From: Pedobacter sp.
Lineage (GTDB): Bacteria > Bacteroidota > Bacteroidia > Sphingobacteriales > Sphingobacteriaceae
DNA: 9,846 bases
NCBI GenBank assembly: GCA_030149995.1
Contig: JASLGV010000515.1
Coordinates: 1 to 9,846, forward strand
Reading direction: 5' to 3'
Shown here: one piece after another, positions 1-6,190 of the stretch
Position numbering within the stretch: the first letter of the stretch is position 1
How the letters are laid out: each line of letters begins with the position of its first letter
The notes under the pieces: generated by a model
What the model was told of the DNA's origin: nothing
Database searches by the model: none
Seen by the model: the letters and a program-made list of their open reading frames with translations, nothing else
Translations under genes and position numbers: made by a program

Positions 1-71
1 CAGGTTACAAGTTACAAGCAGCAAGTTAAACTCATGTTAAGTCAACTTAAAACCTGAAACCAGTAACCTGC
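1..71. repeat. Inverted pair of heptad-repeat arrays downstream of rpsB
   Basis: Two arms of 7-bp-period sequence face each other around a 16-nt spacer (28-43). On the plus strand the right arm has units at 44-50 (AACTTAA), 51-57 (AACCTGA), 58-64 (AACCAGT) and 65-71 (AACCTGC). Read on the minus strand, the left arm has AACTTGC (21-27), TGCTTGT (14-20), AACTTGT (7-13) and AACCTG (1-6, cut by the window edge). The shared consensus is roughly AACYTGN. The outer ends, CAGGTTAC (1-8) and GTAACCTG (63-70), are perfectly complementary, so the whole block can fold into an imperfect hairpin of about 30 bp. It lies 16 nt past the rpsB stop. A role as RNA processing or termination hairpin, or membership in a dispersed repeat family, is inference. 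Confidence 0.6.
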
Positions 72-86
72 AATTAAAAAATATTA

Positions 87-926
87 CTATTCTTCTGTTT
101 TAGTTTCTTCTGATGAAGTACCTTCCGCTTCCGCCTCAGCAGTTACTTTTTTAGCACGTTTTGGTTCTTTAACCTCTGGTGCATCAGCAGCAGCTTTAGC
201 CGCTACAGCTTCTTTTTCTGCTTCGTCTTCTTTTTCGCGTTTACGCTCATCTAAACCTTCTTCAATCGCTTTGATAATTACGTCGGTAATTAAAGAGATC
301 GATTTTGTCGCATCATCATTCGCAGGAATTGGGAAATCGATGTTAGAAGGATCAGAGTTGGTATCAACCATCGCAAAAGTAGGGATGTTTAATTTCAACG
401 CTTCTGTTACTGCAATGTGCTCTTTCTTAACGTCGATTAAGAATAAAGCCGCAGGTAAACGGTTTAAATCAGCGATACCACCTAAAAGTGATTCTAATTT
501 AATACGCTCACGCTGAATCATTAAACGCTCTTTTTTAGAAAGGATTGCATAAGTACCGTCTTTAGTCATTTTATCGATGTTAGACATCTTTTTGATTGAC
601 TTACGTACAGTTGCAAAGTTTGTTAACATACCACCTAACCAACGTTCAGTTACGTAAGGCATGTTTACTTTTTTTGCTTGCTCAGCTACGATTCCTTTAG
701 CTTGTTTTTTAGTTGAAACAAATAAAACCTTACGTCCTGATTTTACGATTTGTTTAATCGCGGCAGCAGCCTCTTCAGTTTTAGTTAACGTTTTATTTAA
801 ATCTATAATGTGAATTCCATTACGCTCCATGAAAATGTAAGGAGCCATTTTAGGATTCCATTTAAGGGTAAGGTGACCAAAGTGTACACCTGCATCCAAT
901 AAGTCTTGATAAGTTGTTCTTGCCAT
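87..926 (-). CDS. rpsB: 30S ribosomal protein S2 (uS2)
   Basis: This is small-subunit ribosomal protein uS2, which sits between head and body of the 30S subunit and is needed for bS1 docking in bacteria that have it. The 279-aa product opens with the family's typical MARTTYQDLLDAGVHFGH and keeps the hallmark stretches GIHIIDLNKT (37-46), ERWLGGMLTNF (94-104) and the late FAMVDTNSDP (184-193). The globular part ends near residue 226. Residues 227-279 form a low-complexity Lys/Glu/Ala tail that makes the protein about 40 aa longer than the E. coli form and is probably disordered. It is the third gene of rplM-rpsI-rpsB, 18 nt after rpsI. The usual next gene, tsf, would lie beyond the window edge. 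The ATG is fixed by the conserved N-terminus and an unusually strong ribosome binding site. Confidence 0.98.
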   Translation of the reverse strand: MARTTYQDLLDAGVHFGHLTLKWNPKMAPYIFMERNGIHIIDLNKTLTKTEEAAAAIKQIVKSGRKVLFVSTKKQAKGIVAEQAKKVNMPYVTERWLGGMLTNFATVRKSIKKMSNIDKMTKDGTYAILSKKERLMIQRERIKLESLLGGIADLNRLPAALFLIDVKKEHIAVTEALKLNIPTFAMVDTNSDPSNIDFPIPANDDATKSISLITDVIIKAIEEGLDERKREKEDEAEKEAVAAKAAADAPEVKEPKRAKKVTAEAEAEGTSSEETKTEE

Positions 927-934
927 TGTGTTTG

Positions 935-942
935 CCTCCTTT
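935..942 (-). promoter_or_regulatory. Strong Shine-Dalgarno sequence of rpsB
   Basis: The minus strand reads AAAGGAGG, eight bases complementary to the canonical 16S rRNA 3' tail (CCUCCUUU), followed by an 8-nt spacer before the rpsB ATG. It sits inside the 18-nt rpsI-rpsB gap. None of the other starts in the window (rplM, rpsI, ORF6N, tex, pdhB, VOC, AddB-like) has anything comparable. That is the normal state in Bacteroidota, where the anti-Shine-Dalgarno is reported to be sequestered on the ribosome. Confidence 0.85.
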
Positions 943-944
943 GA

Positions 945-1331
945 TTAACGTTTGCTGAATTGGAATTTCTTACGAGCTTTAGCACGTCCTGGTTTTTTAC
1001 GCTCAACCATACGCATATCACGCGTCATTAAGCCTTTAGCACGTAAAGCAGGTTTTTTCTCCGCATCAAGTTCAACAATAGCTTTAGCAATAGCTAAACG
1101 AACAGCTTCTGCTTGTCCTTTGATACCGCCACCTTGTACGTTTACATTGATATCGTAACGGCCAGCAAGTTCAGCAACTTCTAAACTTTGGTTTACGATA
1201 TATTGCAAAGGTAAAGTAGGGAAATATACTTTGTGGTCTTTACCGTTAACGGTAATAGCGCCGTTACCATCTTTTAAGTAGATGCGTGCAACAGCTGTTT
1301 TTCTTCTTCCTGAAGTGTTAGTAACTGACAT
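945..1331 (-). CDS. rpsI: 30S ribosomal protein S9 (uS9)
   Basis: This is ribosomal protein uS9 of the 30S head. Its basic C-terminal tail reaches the P-site tRNA anticodon stem-loop. The 128-aa product has the expected N-terminal GRRKTAVARIYL (8-19), the family signature GGGIKGQAEAVRLAIAKAI (67-85), and ends in the basic KKFQFSKR, where the last Lys-Arg pair is the tRNA-contacting end in the family. Length matches bacterial S9. It starts 3 nt after the rplM stop, the classic L13-S9 gene pair, so translation is probably coupled. The bases before its ATG (TTTAAGAA) contain no Shine-Dalgarno sequence. Confidence 0.98.
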   Translation of the reverse strand: MSVTNTSGRRKTAVARIYLKDGNGAITVNGKDHKVYFPTLPLQYIVNQSLEVAELAGRYDINVNVQGGGIKGQAEAVRLAIAKAIVELDAEKKPALRAKGLMTRDMRMVERKKPGRAKARKKFQFSKR

Positions 1332-1334
1332 TTC

Positions 1335-1778
1335 TTAAAGTTTAATGGTTTTTGGAGATTGAGCCGCATGCGGGTGAGTTGCACCAGCATAAACAAAAAG
1401 ATTGGTATACAATTTCTTGCCCAATTTAGTTTTAGGTAACATACCTCTTACCGCTTTTTCAATGATGCGCTGAGGGTGTTTCGCCATTAACTCTTTAGGA
1501 GAGATAAAACGCTGACCACCTGGATAACCAGTGTAAGAAACATATTGTTTGTCGCCAAACTTGTTTCCTGTCAATTTAACCTTGTCTGCATTGATAACAA
1601 TCACATTATCTCCACAGTCTACGTGTGGGGTGTACTCAGGCTTGTTTTTACCACGGATGATCATAGCGATCTTCGATGACAAGCGCCCCAAAATCTCGCC
1701 TTCCGCGTCAACAACAACCCACTGTTTGTTTACAGTTTTAGCATTGGCCGAGACAGTTTTGTAACTTAACGTATTCAC
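1335..1778 (-). CDS. rplM: 50S ribosomal protein L13 (uL13), GTG start
   Basis: This is uL13, an early assembly protein of the 50S subunit. The 147-aa product carries WVVVDAEGEILGRLSSKIA (20-38), the RGKNKPEYTPHVDCGDNVIV region (42-61), the TGYPGG turn (83-88) and the signature near RIIEKAVRGMLPKTKLG (104-120). The start is GTG at 1776-1778. An in-frame TAA lies five codons upstream with no ATG between, and the following NTLSYKT matches the usual Bacteroidota N-terminus, so GTG is well supported. It is the first gene of the rplM-rpsI-rpsB unit, about 50 nt downstream of a promoter with a leader hairpin. In E. coli L13 represses its own operon. Whether that holds here cannot be told from sequence alone. 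Confidence 0.98.
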   Translation of the reverse strand: MNTLSYKTVSANAKTVNKQWVVVDAEGEILGRLSSKIAMIIRGKNKPEYTPHVDCGDNVIVINADKVKLTGNKFGDKQYVSYTGYPGGQRFISPKELMAKHPQRIIEKAVRGMLPKTKLGKKLYTNLFVYAGATHPHAAQSPKTIKL

Positions 1779-1813
1779 TTGCTTGTATTTAATTTATTAA
1801 ACAATTATTAATT

Positions 1814-1830
1814 TCCCGGTTTTTTCGGGA
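1814..1830 (-). promoter_or_regulatory. Leader hairpin at the 5' end of the rplM mRNA
   Basis: TCCCG (1814-1818) and CGGGA (1826-1830) form a 5-bp GC-rich stem around a 7-nt loop, which is A-rich in the transcript. It begins 4 nt after the -7 box, so the predicted transcription start falls at or just before the stem and the hairpin would lie at the very 5' end of the message. The rest of the roughly 50-nt leader is AT-rich and unstructured by eye. Possible roles are 5'-end protection or part of an L13-binding autoregulatory leader. Neither is shown. Confidence 0.45.
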
Positions 1831-1833
1831 CTG

Positions 1834-1864
1834 CAAAGATAGGTTAAAAACTTTTATTATCAAA
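1834..1864 (-). promoter_or_regulatory. rplM operon promoter
   Basis: The minus strand has TATCTTTG (1834-1841), an exact match to the Bacteroidota -7 consensus TAnnTTTG. Nineteen bases upstream is TTTG (1861-1864), matching the -33 element. It is the only promoter in the window with both elements clearly present. The predicted start is near 1826-1830, giving a leader of about 50 nt. Confidence 0.8.
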
Positions 1865-1930
1865 TAGTTGGAATAAAAAATATTAAAATGAGCGGTTTTG
1901 AAATAGGCTGTATATTGAGGATGCAAATCG

Positions 1931-2470
1931 TTAAAGCTCATCCGGCATATAGCCGATTCGCTTTCTTGGTACGGATTTTTTCTCCATTAATTCGTCCAGA
2001 TAACTGAAAACCAATTCTATGTTTTTATCCTGATTGTTAATTTTCCTTTTAATTTCTGCAATTTCCAGCTTCAACTCACTGCTTTCATTTAATATCTTTC
2101 GCAAGCGCGTAAACACTCTTACAATCTGGATATTAACCTGGATGGCTTGCTTGCTGTTTAATACGCTCGACAGCATAAGGACGCCATGTTCCGTAAAAAC
2201 ATTGGGCAGATATGTTCTTCCGCCTCTTCCTGGCTTTGAGGTCACAGTTTGTGACCTCAAAGCCAGCCATTCATGATCGGTTACCTGAAACATAAAATCT
2301 TCCGGAAACCTTTCCTGATTTCTTTTAAGGGCCTGGTTTAATACTTTCGTTTCAATTCCATAAAGTGCTGCCAGATCGCTGTCGAGCATAACCCTTTGAT
2401 TTCTTATTTCGTAAATTTTATTGAGTACAATGTTGTCGGGGATGAGTGTGAGCGTTTGTTTAATTCCCAT
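1931..2470 (-). CDS. ORF6N-domain DNA-binding protein
   Basis: This 179-aa protein belongs to the ORF6N family, a KilA-N-associated DNA-binding domain frequent in Bacteroidota genomes and in phages. The domain spans about residues 12-125. It shows IRNQRVMLDSDLAALYGIET (22-41), LNQALKRNQERFPEDFMFQ (44-62), a GGRTYLPNVFTEHGVLMLSSVL block (83-104), and VNIQIVRVFTRLR (112-124). Residues 128-165 are charged and heptad-like, suggesting a coiled coil for dimerisation, before a short tail ending IGYMPDEL. The cellular role of such solo chromosomal copies is not established. It stands alone between the rplM promoter and the tex terminator, with about 180 nt of its own upstream DNA in which I find no consensus promoter. 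Its coding sequence contains a perfect 37-bp inverted repeat (separate entry). It looks intact, and its base composition is not visibly foreign. Confidence 0.88.
   Translation of the reverse strand: MGIKQTLTLIPDNIVLNKIYEIRNQRVMLDSDLAALYGIETKVLNQALKRNQERFPEDFMFQVTDHEWLALRSQTVTSKPGRGGRTYLPNVFTEHGVLMLSSVLNSKQAIQVNIQIVRVFTRLRKILNESSELKLEIAEIKRKINNQDKNIELVFSYLDELMEKKSVPRKRIGYMPDEL
2230..2266. repeat. Perfect 17-bp inverted repeat inside the ORF6N gene
   Basis: CTGGCTTTGAGGTCACA (2230-2246) is followed by a 3-nt spacer GTT and then its exact reverse complement TGTGACCTCAAAGCCAG (2250-2266). It encodes residues 69-80 of the ORF6N protein (LALRSQTVTSKP), so both arms are fully coding. A match of this length cannot be expected by chance in 10 kb. 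It could act as a hairpin in the mRNA, as a dyad operator in DNA, or be a by-product of codon choice at a conserved RSQ-x-VTS motif whose codons are partly self-complementary. Confidence 0.95.
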
Positions 2471-2650
2471 TCTCTGTATTGTTTTATTCTAAAATACATA
2501 TTTTTTTATTTTGTATTGTAAATGAGTGATGTATGTTTTTGAGATCCGGTAAAGGATTTACTTTTTGCAGAAAATCATCTTCATTAAGTAATGCCGGATG
2601 GGAGAGATGAATCGTTGTATTTAAGGTATGGCGTGCGCTCTAAGTGTTTA

Positions 2651-2690
2651 ACAAAAACGGGGGTGGCAAATTTTGCCACCCCGTTTTTGT
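2651..2690 (-). terminator. Intrinsic terminator of tex, symmetrical
   Basis: ACAAAAACGGGG and GTGGCAAA on one side pair with TTTGCCAC and CCCGTTTTTGT on the other, giving a stem of about 19 bp with one bulged G (five G against four C). The GC-rich core is flanked by A and T runs on both sides, so it should work in either direction. On the minus strand the stem begins at the last base of the tex stop codon, leaving essentially no 3' untranslated gap. It separates tex from the ORF6N gene. Confidence 0.9.
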
Positions 2691-4972
2691 TATTTAAATA
2701 AGCCTTTAAGTTTGGCTAATTTTTCCTGTAAATCGCCATCGGCATCTTTGGGTTCGTTTTTCGGTTTGAAATTCGATTTCCCATGGTGTTTACCATCCGA
2801 TTTGGGTTTATTACCTTTTTCCCTGTCCGCTCTCGGTCTTGGTGCCTCATCTGTTTTCATCGATAACGAAATTCTTTTCCGGGCCTCGTCAACTTCAACC
2901 ACGGTCACTTCTACTTTCTGATGAACTTTAACTACTTCATTTGGGTTGGCGATGAAACGATTGGCCAGCTGACTGGTGTGTACCAATCCATCCTGGTGAA
3001 CACCGATATCAACAAAAGCACCGAAGTTGGTAATATTGGTTACAATGCCCGGTAGTTTCATGCCCACTCTCAGATCTGAAATGGCATTTACACCATCTGT
3101 AAAATTAAAGGCTTCAAACTGCTCGCGTGGGTCACGTCCAGGTTTGGCAAGTTCTTTTAATATATCGTTTAAGGTTGGTAGCCCGATTTCGGTTGTTACG
3201 TATTGTTGAAGCTTAATTTGTTTCTGCAGCGCCTGATCTTTCATTAAAGCTGTTACAGTTGTGCCTAAATCTTTGGCCATTTTATCAACCAGCTCATATC
3301 TTTCGGGGTGAACGCCACTGGCATCCAACACATTTTCAGCATTGCGAATACGCAAGAAACCTGCTGCTTGCTCATAAGCCTTCTCGCCAAGTCTTGGTAC
3401 TTTCTTTAAACTTGCCCGGTTTTTAAAAGCACCATTGGTATTTCTGTAATCTACAATATTTTGTGCCAGGCTCGGACCTAAGCCAGATACATAAGCCAAA
3501 ATTTGTTTAGAGGCTGTATTTAACTCAACACCTACCGCATTTACAGCGCTGATTACCGTATCGTCCAGGCTTTGTTGTAATTTGCTTTGGTCCACATCGT
3601 GCTGATATTGCCCAACACCAATAGATTTAGGATCTATTTTGACCAGTTCGGCCAGTGGATCCATTAAGCGGCGTCCGATTGAAACAGCTCCGCGTACGGT
3701 AACATCGTGGGTTGGGAACTCTTCGCGTGCAACTTCCGAGGCAGAGTAAATAGAGGCGCCGCTTTCATTTACCATTACAATGGTTACGCCCGGCAGATTT
3801 AATTTACGTACAAAAGCTTCTGTTTCGCGGCCAGCGGTTCCATTGCCAATGGCGATGGCTTCAATTTCGTGTTTTTTACACAATTGTTCAATGGTAAACT
3901 CCGCTTCTTTAACACCACCTTGTCCGGTATGTGGGTAGATGGTTGTATTTTCTAAAAGCTGACCTTGTTTGTCCAGGCAAACAACCTTGCAGCCTGTACG
4001 GAAACCGGGGTCGATGGCCAATACATTTTTTTGGCCCATTGGAGCGGCAAGCAATAACTGACGGGCATTTTCTGCAAAAACACGAATGGCTTCTTCGTCT
4101 GCTTTTTGTTTACTCAAAATGCGGAGTTCTGTTTCCATCGCTGGTTCTAATAAGCGTTTGTAGCCATCTTCCAGGGCTTGCTGAACTTGTTTTGAAGCCG
4201 CATTGTTGGCGGTAATGAACTGTTTTTCAAGAATGGCAACAGCATCTTCCTGTGGTGGCAGCGTATCGAGGCGTAAAATTAATTCTTTCTCTCCGCGGCG
4301 CATGGCCAATACACGGTGAGAGGCAGCTGTTTTTACAGGCTCGTCCCACTCAAAATAATCTTTGTATTTAATACCTTCTTCTTCTTTACCTTTAATAACC
4401 TCAGATTTAAAGGTGGCTTTTTCCTGGAAATAATGGCGCATCTTTGTACGTGCTTCTGCATTTTCCGAGATCATTTCGGCAATGATGTCTCTTGCACCAG
4501 CCAGGGCTTCTTCTAATGAATTTACCCCCTTTTCGGTATCAATAAAGGCATCAGCACCGGCTTCAGGATCGAAGTCATTTTGCTCAAAAATCTGTAAGGC
4601 CAGAGGTTCTAATCCTTTTTCTTTAGCCATGCTTGCACGCGTTTTACGCTTCGGTTTGTATGGTAGGTAAATATCTTCTAATACAGACATGCTTTCGGCT
4701 TCGTTAATCTGTGCTTCGAGTTCGGGAGTCAGTTTACCAAGCTCGGTCATTGATTTTAAGATGGCTTCACGACGTTTATCCAGATCGCGCAATTGCTGCA
4801 TTCTATCGCGAATGGAAGCAACCTGTACTTCATCCAGACTTCCGGTTAACTCTTTACGATACCGCGAAATAAAAGGTACGGTAGCACCTTCGTCTAATAA
4901 CTGTACGGTGGCAGTTACCTGTTTTTCAGCAACACTTAATTCTGCTGCAATGGTTTTATAGTGGGCTTGCAT
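2690..4972 (-). CDS. tex: Tex family RNA-binding transcription accessory protein
   Basis: Tex is a conserved cytoplasmic nucleic-acid-binding factor linked to transcription and, in some pathogens, to toxin expression. The eukaryotic relative is Spt6. The 760-aa product has the full family layout: an N-terminal helical region with VPFISRYRKELTGSLDE (32-48) and IYLPYKPKRKTRASMAKEKG (101-120); a YqgF/RNase H-like domain from about 316 (VLAIDPGFRTGCKVV); tandem helix-hairpin-helix motifs at about 485-545 (SGLGPSLAQNIVDYR, VPRLGEKAYEQAAGFLRI); and an S1 domain at about 636-706 (GIVTNITNFGAFVDIGVHQDGLVHTSQL, then KRISLSM). Residues 709-750 are a basic, Lys/Pro-rich linker of low complexity. Length is normal. 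The start is supported by the conserved N-terminus and a promoter 25 nt upstream. It has its own promoter and terminator and is apparently monocistronic. Confidence 0.97.
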   Translation of the reverse strand: MQAHYKTIAAELSVAEKQVTATVQLLDEGATVPFISRYRKELTGSLDEVQVASIRDRMQQLRDLDKRREAILKSMTELGKLTPELEAQINEAESMSVLEDIYLPYKPKRKTRASMAKEKGLEPLALQIFEQNDFDPEAGADAFIDTEKGVNSLEEALAGARDIIAEMISENAEARTKMRHYFQEKATFKSEVIKGKEEEGIKYKDYFEWDEPVKTAASHRVLAMRRGEKELILRLDTLPPQEDAVAILEKQFITANNAASKQVQQALEDGYKRLLEPAMETELRILSKQKADEEAIRVFAENARQLLLAAPMGQKNVLAIDPGFRTGCKVVCLDKQGQLLENTTIYPHTGQGGVKEAEFTIEQLCKKHEIEAIAIGNGTAGRETEAFVRKLNLPGVTIVMVNESGASIYSASEVAREEFPTHDVTVRGAVSIGRRLMDPLAELVKIDPKSIGVGQYQHDVDQSKLQQSLDDTVISAVNAVGVELNTASKQILAYVSGLGPSLAQNIVDYRNTNGAFKNRASLKKVPRLGEKAYEQAAGFLRIRNAENVLDASGVHPERYELVDKMAKDLGTTVTALMKDQALQKQIKLQQYVTTEIGLPTLNDILKELAKPGRDPREQFEAFNFTDGVNAISDLRVGMKLPGIVTNITNFGAFVDIGVHQDGLVHTSQLANRFIANPNEVVKVHQKVEVTVVEVDEARKRISLSMKTDEAPRPRADREKGNKPKSDGKHHGKSNFKPKNEPKDADGDLQEKLAKLKGLFK

Positions 4973-4997
4973 GATATTTTCTAAAATTTAAGGGAGA

Positions 4998-5005
4998 CAA
5001 ATCTA
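4998..5005 (-). promoter_or_regulatory. tex promoter, -7 element
   Basis: TAGATTTG on the minus strand matches TAnnTTTG exactly and lies 25 nt upstream of the tex ATG, predicting a very short leader of about 20 nt. The -33 position (about 5025-5028, GTTC) is a poor match, so the call rests on the -7 box and its position. Confidence 0.65.
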
Positions 5006-5074
5006 ATGAGGATTTTGGAGAAATGAACCTTTTTGAAACAGAGGTTTTCCACTGAATTTTGTGAGTAATTATTT

Positions 5075-5088
5075 GCTAATATATTAGC
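5075..5088. repeat. 14-bp perfect palindrome upstream of tex
   Basis: GCTAATATATTAGC is its own reverse complement. It sits between the pdhB terminator and the tex promoter, about 70-85 bp upstream of the tex -7 box, a position where a regulator could bind. A palindrome this long and AT-rich is expected roughly once by chance in this much sequence, so functional significance is uncertain. Confidence 0.35.
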
Positions 5089-5101
5089 TTATGGCCGAAA
5101 A

Positions 5102-5135
5102 AAAAATCCTCTAAGTATAGACTCAGAGGATTTTT
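5102..5135 (-). terminator. Intrinsic terminator of pdhB
   Basis: AAAAATCCTCT (5102-5112) and AGAGGATTTTT (5125-5135) form an 11-bp stem around a 12-nt loop that may close further through AGT/ACT. T runs occur on either strand, so termination could work both ways. It lies 46 nt past the pdhB stop and before the tex promoter. Confidence 0.85.
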
Positions 5136-5151
5136 AAATTATAATTTTCAA

Positions 5152-5169
5152 CCTGTTCTGCTGAACAGG
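5152..5169 (-). other. Short hairpin just after pdhB
   Basis: CCTGTTC (5152-5158) and GAACAGG (5163-5169) form a perfect 7-bp stem with a 4-nt loop, 12 nt past the pdhB stop. No T run follows directly, so it is not a complete terminator alone. It would protect the 3' end or assist the longer terminator 17 nt further on. Function is inferred from position only. Confidence 0.5.
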
Positions 5170-5181
5170 CCAGTATGAATA

Positions 5182-6168
5182 CTATTTATTAACGTAAAGG
5201 GATTCTTTTACCGCTTTTACCACTTTTTCTGCATTTGGTAAGCTTGCAGCAATTAAAGTTGGTGCATAAGGAAGTGGAACATCTGCACAGGTAATACGTA
5301 ATACAGGGGCATCTAAATAATCAAATGCATTTTTTTGTACGTTAAAAGCAATTTCACTTGATAAAGATGCCAAAGGCCATGCTTCTTCTACAACAACCAA
5401 ACGGTTGGTTTTCTTAACAGACTCAATAATGGTTGCATAGTCAATCGGACGCACGGTACGTAAGTCAATTACTTCTACGCTGATACCTTCTTTGGTTAAT
5501 TCTTCAACCGCAGGGTTAACCACACGTGTTAACATTTTACCGAAAGTAACAATGGTTACATCCGTTCCTTGTTTTACTATGTTGGCTTTTCCTAATGGAA
5601 TATAGTATTCTTCTGCAGGTACATCACCTTTATCACCATACATTACTTCAGATTCCATGAAAATTACCGGATCCGGATCTAAGATGGCTTGTTTTAATAA
5701 ACCTTTTGCATCATACGGAGTAGCCGGGATTACCACTTTTAAACCTGGTGTATTGGCATACCAGCTTTCGAAGTTTTGTGAGTGCTGTGCACCTAACTGA
5801 CCAGCATTTCCGGTTGGACCACGAAATACCATTGGACATGAAAACTGGCCACCGCTCATGGATAATATTTTAGCGGCTCCGTTAATAATCTGGTCGATAG
5901 CAACCAGGGAGAAGTTAAAGGTCATGAATTCAACAATTGGAATAAGCCCAGCTGTTGCGGCGCCTGTGGCAATACCAGCGAAACCTAATTCTGCAATTGG
6001 GGTATCGATAATGCGTTTGGCTCCAAACTCATCAAGCATGCCCTGACTAACTTTGTATGCTCCGTTATATTCTGCTACTTCTTCACCTAATAAAAAAACG
6101 CGATCATCTTTACGCATTTCTTCGCTCATGGCTTCGCGCAGTGCTTCTCTAAATTGGATTTCTCTCAT
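5182..6168 (-). CDS. pdhB: Pyruvate dehydrogenase E1 component, beta subunit
   Basis: This is the beta chain of the thiamin-diphosphate-dependent E1 of the pyruvate dehydrogenase complex, which with the alpha chain decarboxylates pyruvate and passes the acetyl group to lipoyl-E2. The 328-aa product has the transketolase pyrimidine-binding domain (about 4-180), with DTPIAELGFAGIATGAA (55-71) carrying the conserved Glu60 that activates the cofactor, and RGPTGNAGQLGAQHSQ (116-131) with the conserved active-site His129. The transketolase C-terminal domain follows (about 198-320: VTIVTFGKM, VIDLRTVRPID, VVVEEAWP). The reading frame extends 20 codons further up to 6228, but those codons overlap the promoter -7 box and do not resemble the family, so the ATG at 6166-6168 is preferred. 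The alpha subunit gene is not adjacent. A related branched-chain 2-oxoacid E1 beta is less likely. Confidence 0.93.
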   Translation of the reverse strand: MREIQFREALREAMSEEMRKDDRVFLLGEEVAEYNGAYKVSQGMLDEFGAKRIIDTPIAELGFAGIATGAATAGLIPIVEFMTFNFSLVAIDQIINGAAKILSMSGGQFSCPMVFRGPTGNAGQLGAQHSQNFESWYANTPGLKVVIPATPYDAKGLLKQAILDPDPVIFMESEVMYGDKGDVPAEEYYIPLGKANIVKQGTDVTIVTFGKMLTRVVNPAVEELTKEGISVEVIDLRTVRPIDYATIIESVKKTNRLVVVEEAWPLASLSSEIAFNVQKNAFDYLDAPVLRITCADVPLPYAPTLIAASLPNAEKVVKAVKESLYVNK

Positions 6169-6190
6169 TGTACTTGTTAACTTACAGGCG

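Noticed and set aside
271..516. Plus-strand reading frames such as 271-516, 2673-2921 and 4689-4961
   Set aside because: Each lies antisense within a well-identified minus-strand gene and has no recognisable domain, promoter or independent support.
1939..2600. 10-bp inverted pair CATCCGGCAT (1939-1948) and ATGCCGGATG (2591-2600) bracketing the ORF6N gene
   Set aside because: It resembles terminal inverted repeats of a mobile element, but a 10-bp match is expected by chance at this scale. One copy lies inside the coding end, and there is no target duplication or transposase.
2471..2650. Searched the ORF6N upstream region for a promoter, small gene or tRNA
   Set aside because: No TAnnTTTG match, no tRNA-like cloverleaf and no credible small reading frame were found.
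5172..5183. AGTAT-GA-ATACT dyad at the pdhB stop
   Set aside because: The 2-nt loop is too small to fold as RNA and the arms are short. It is likely chance.
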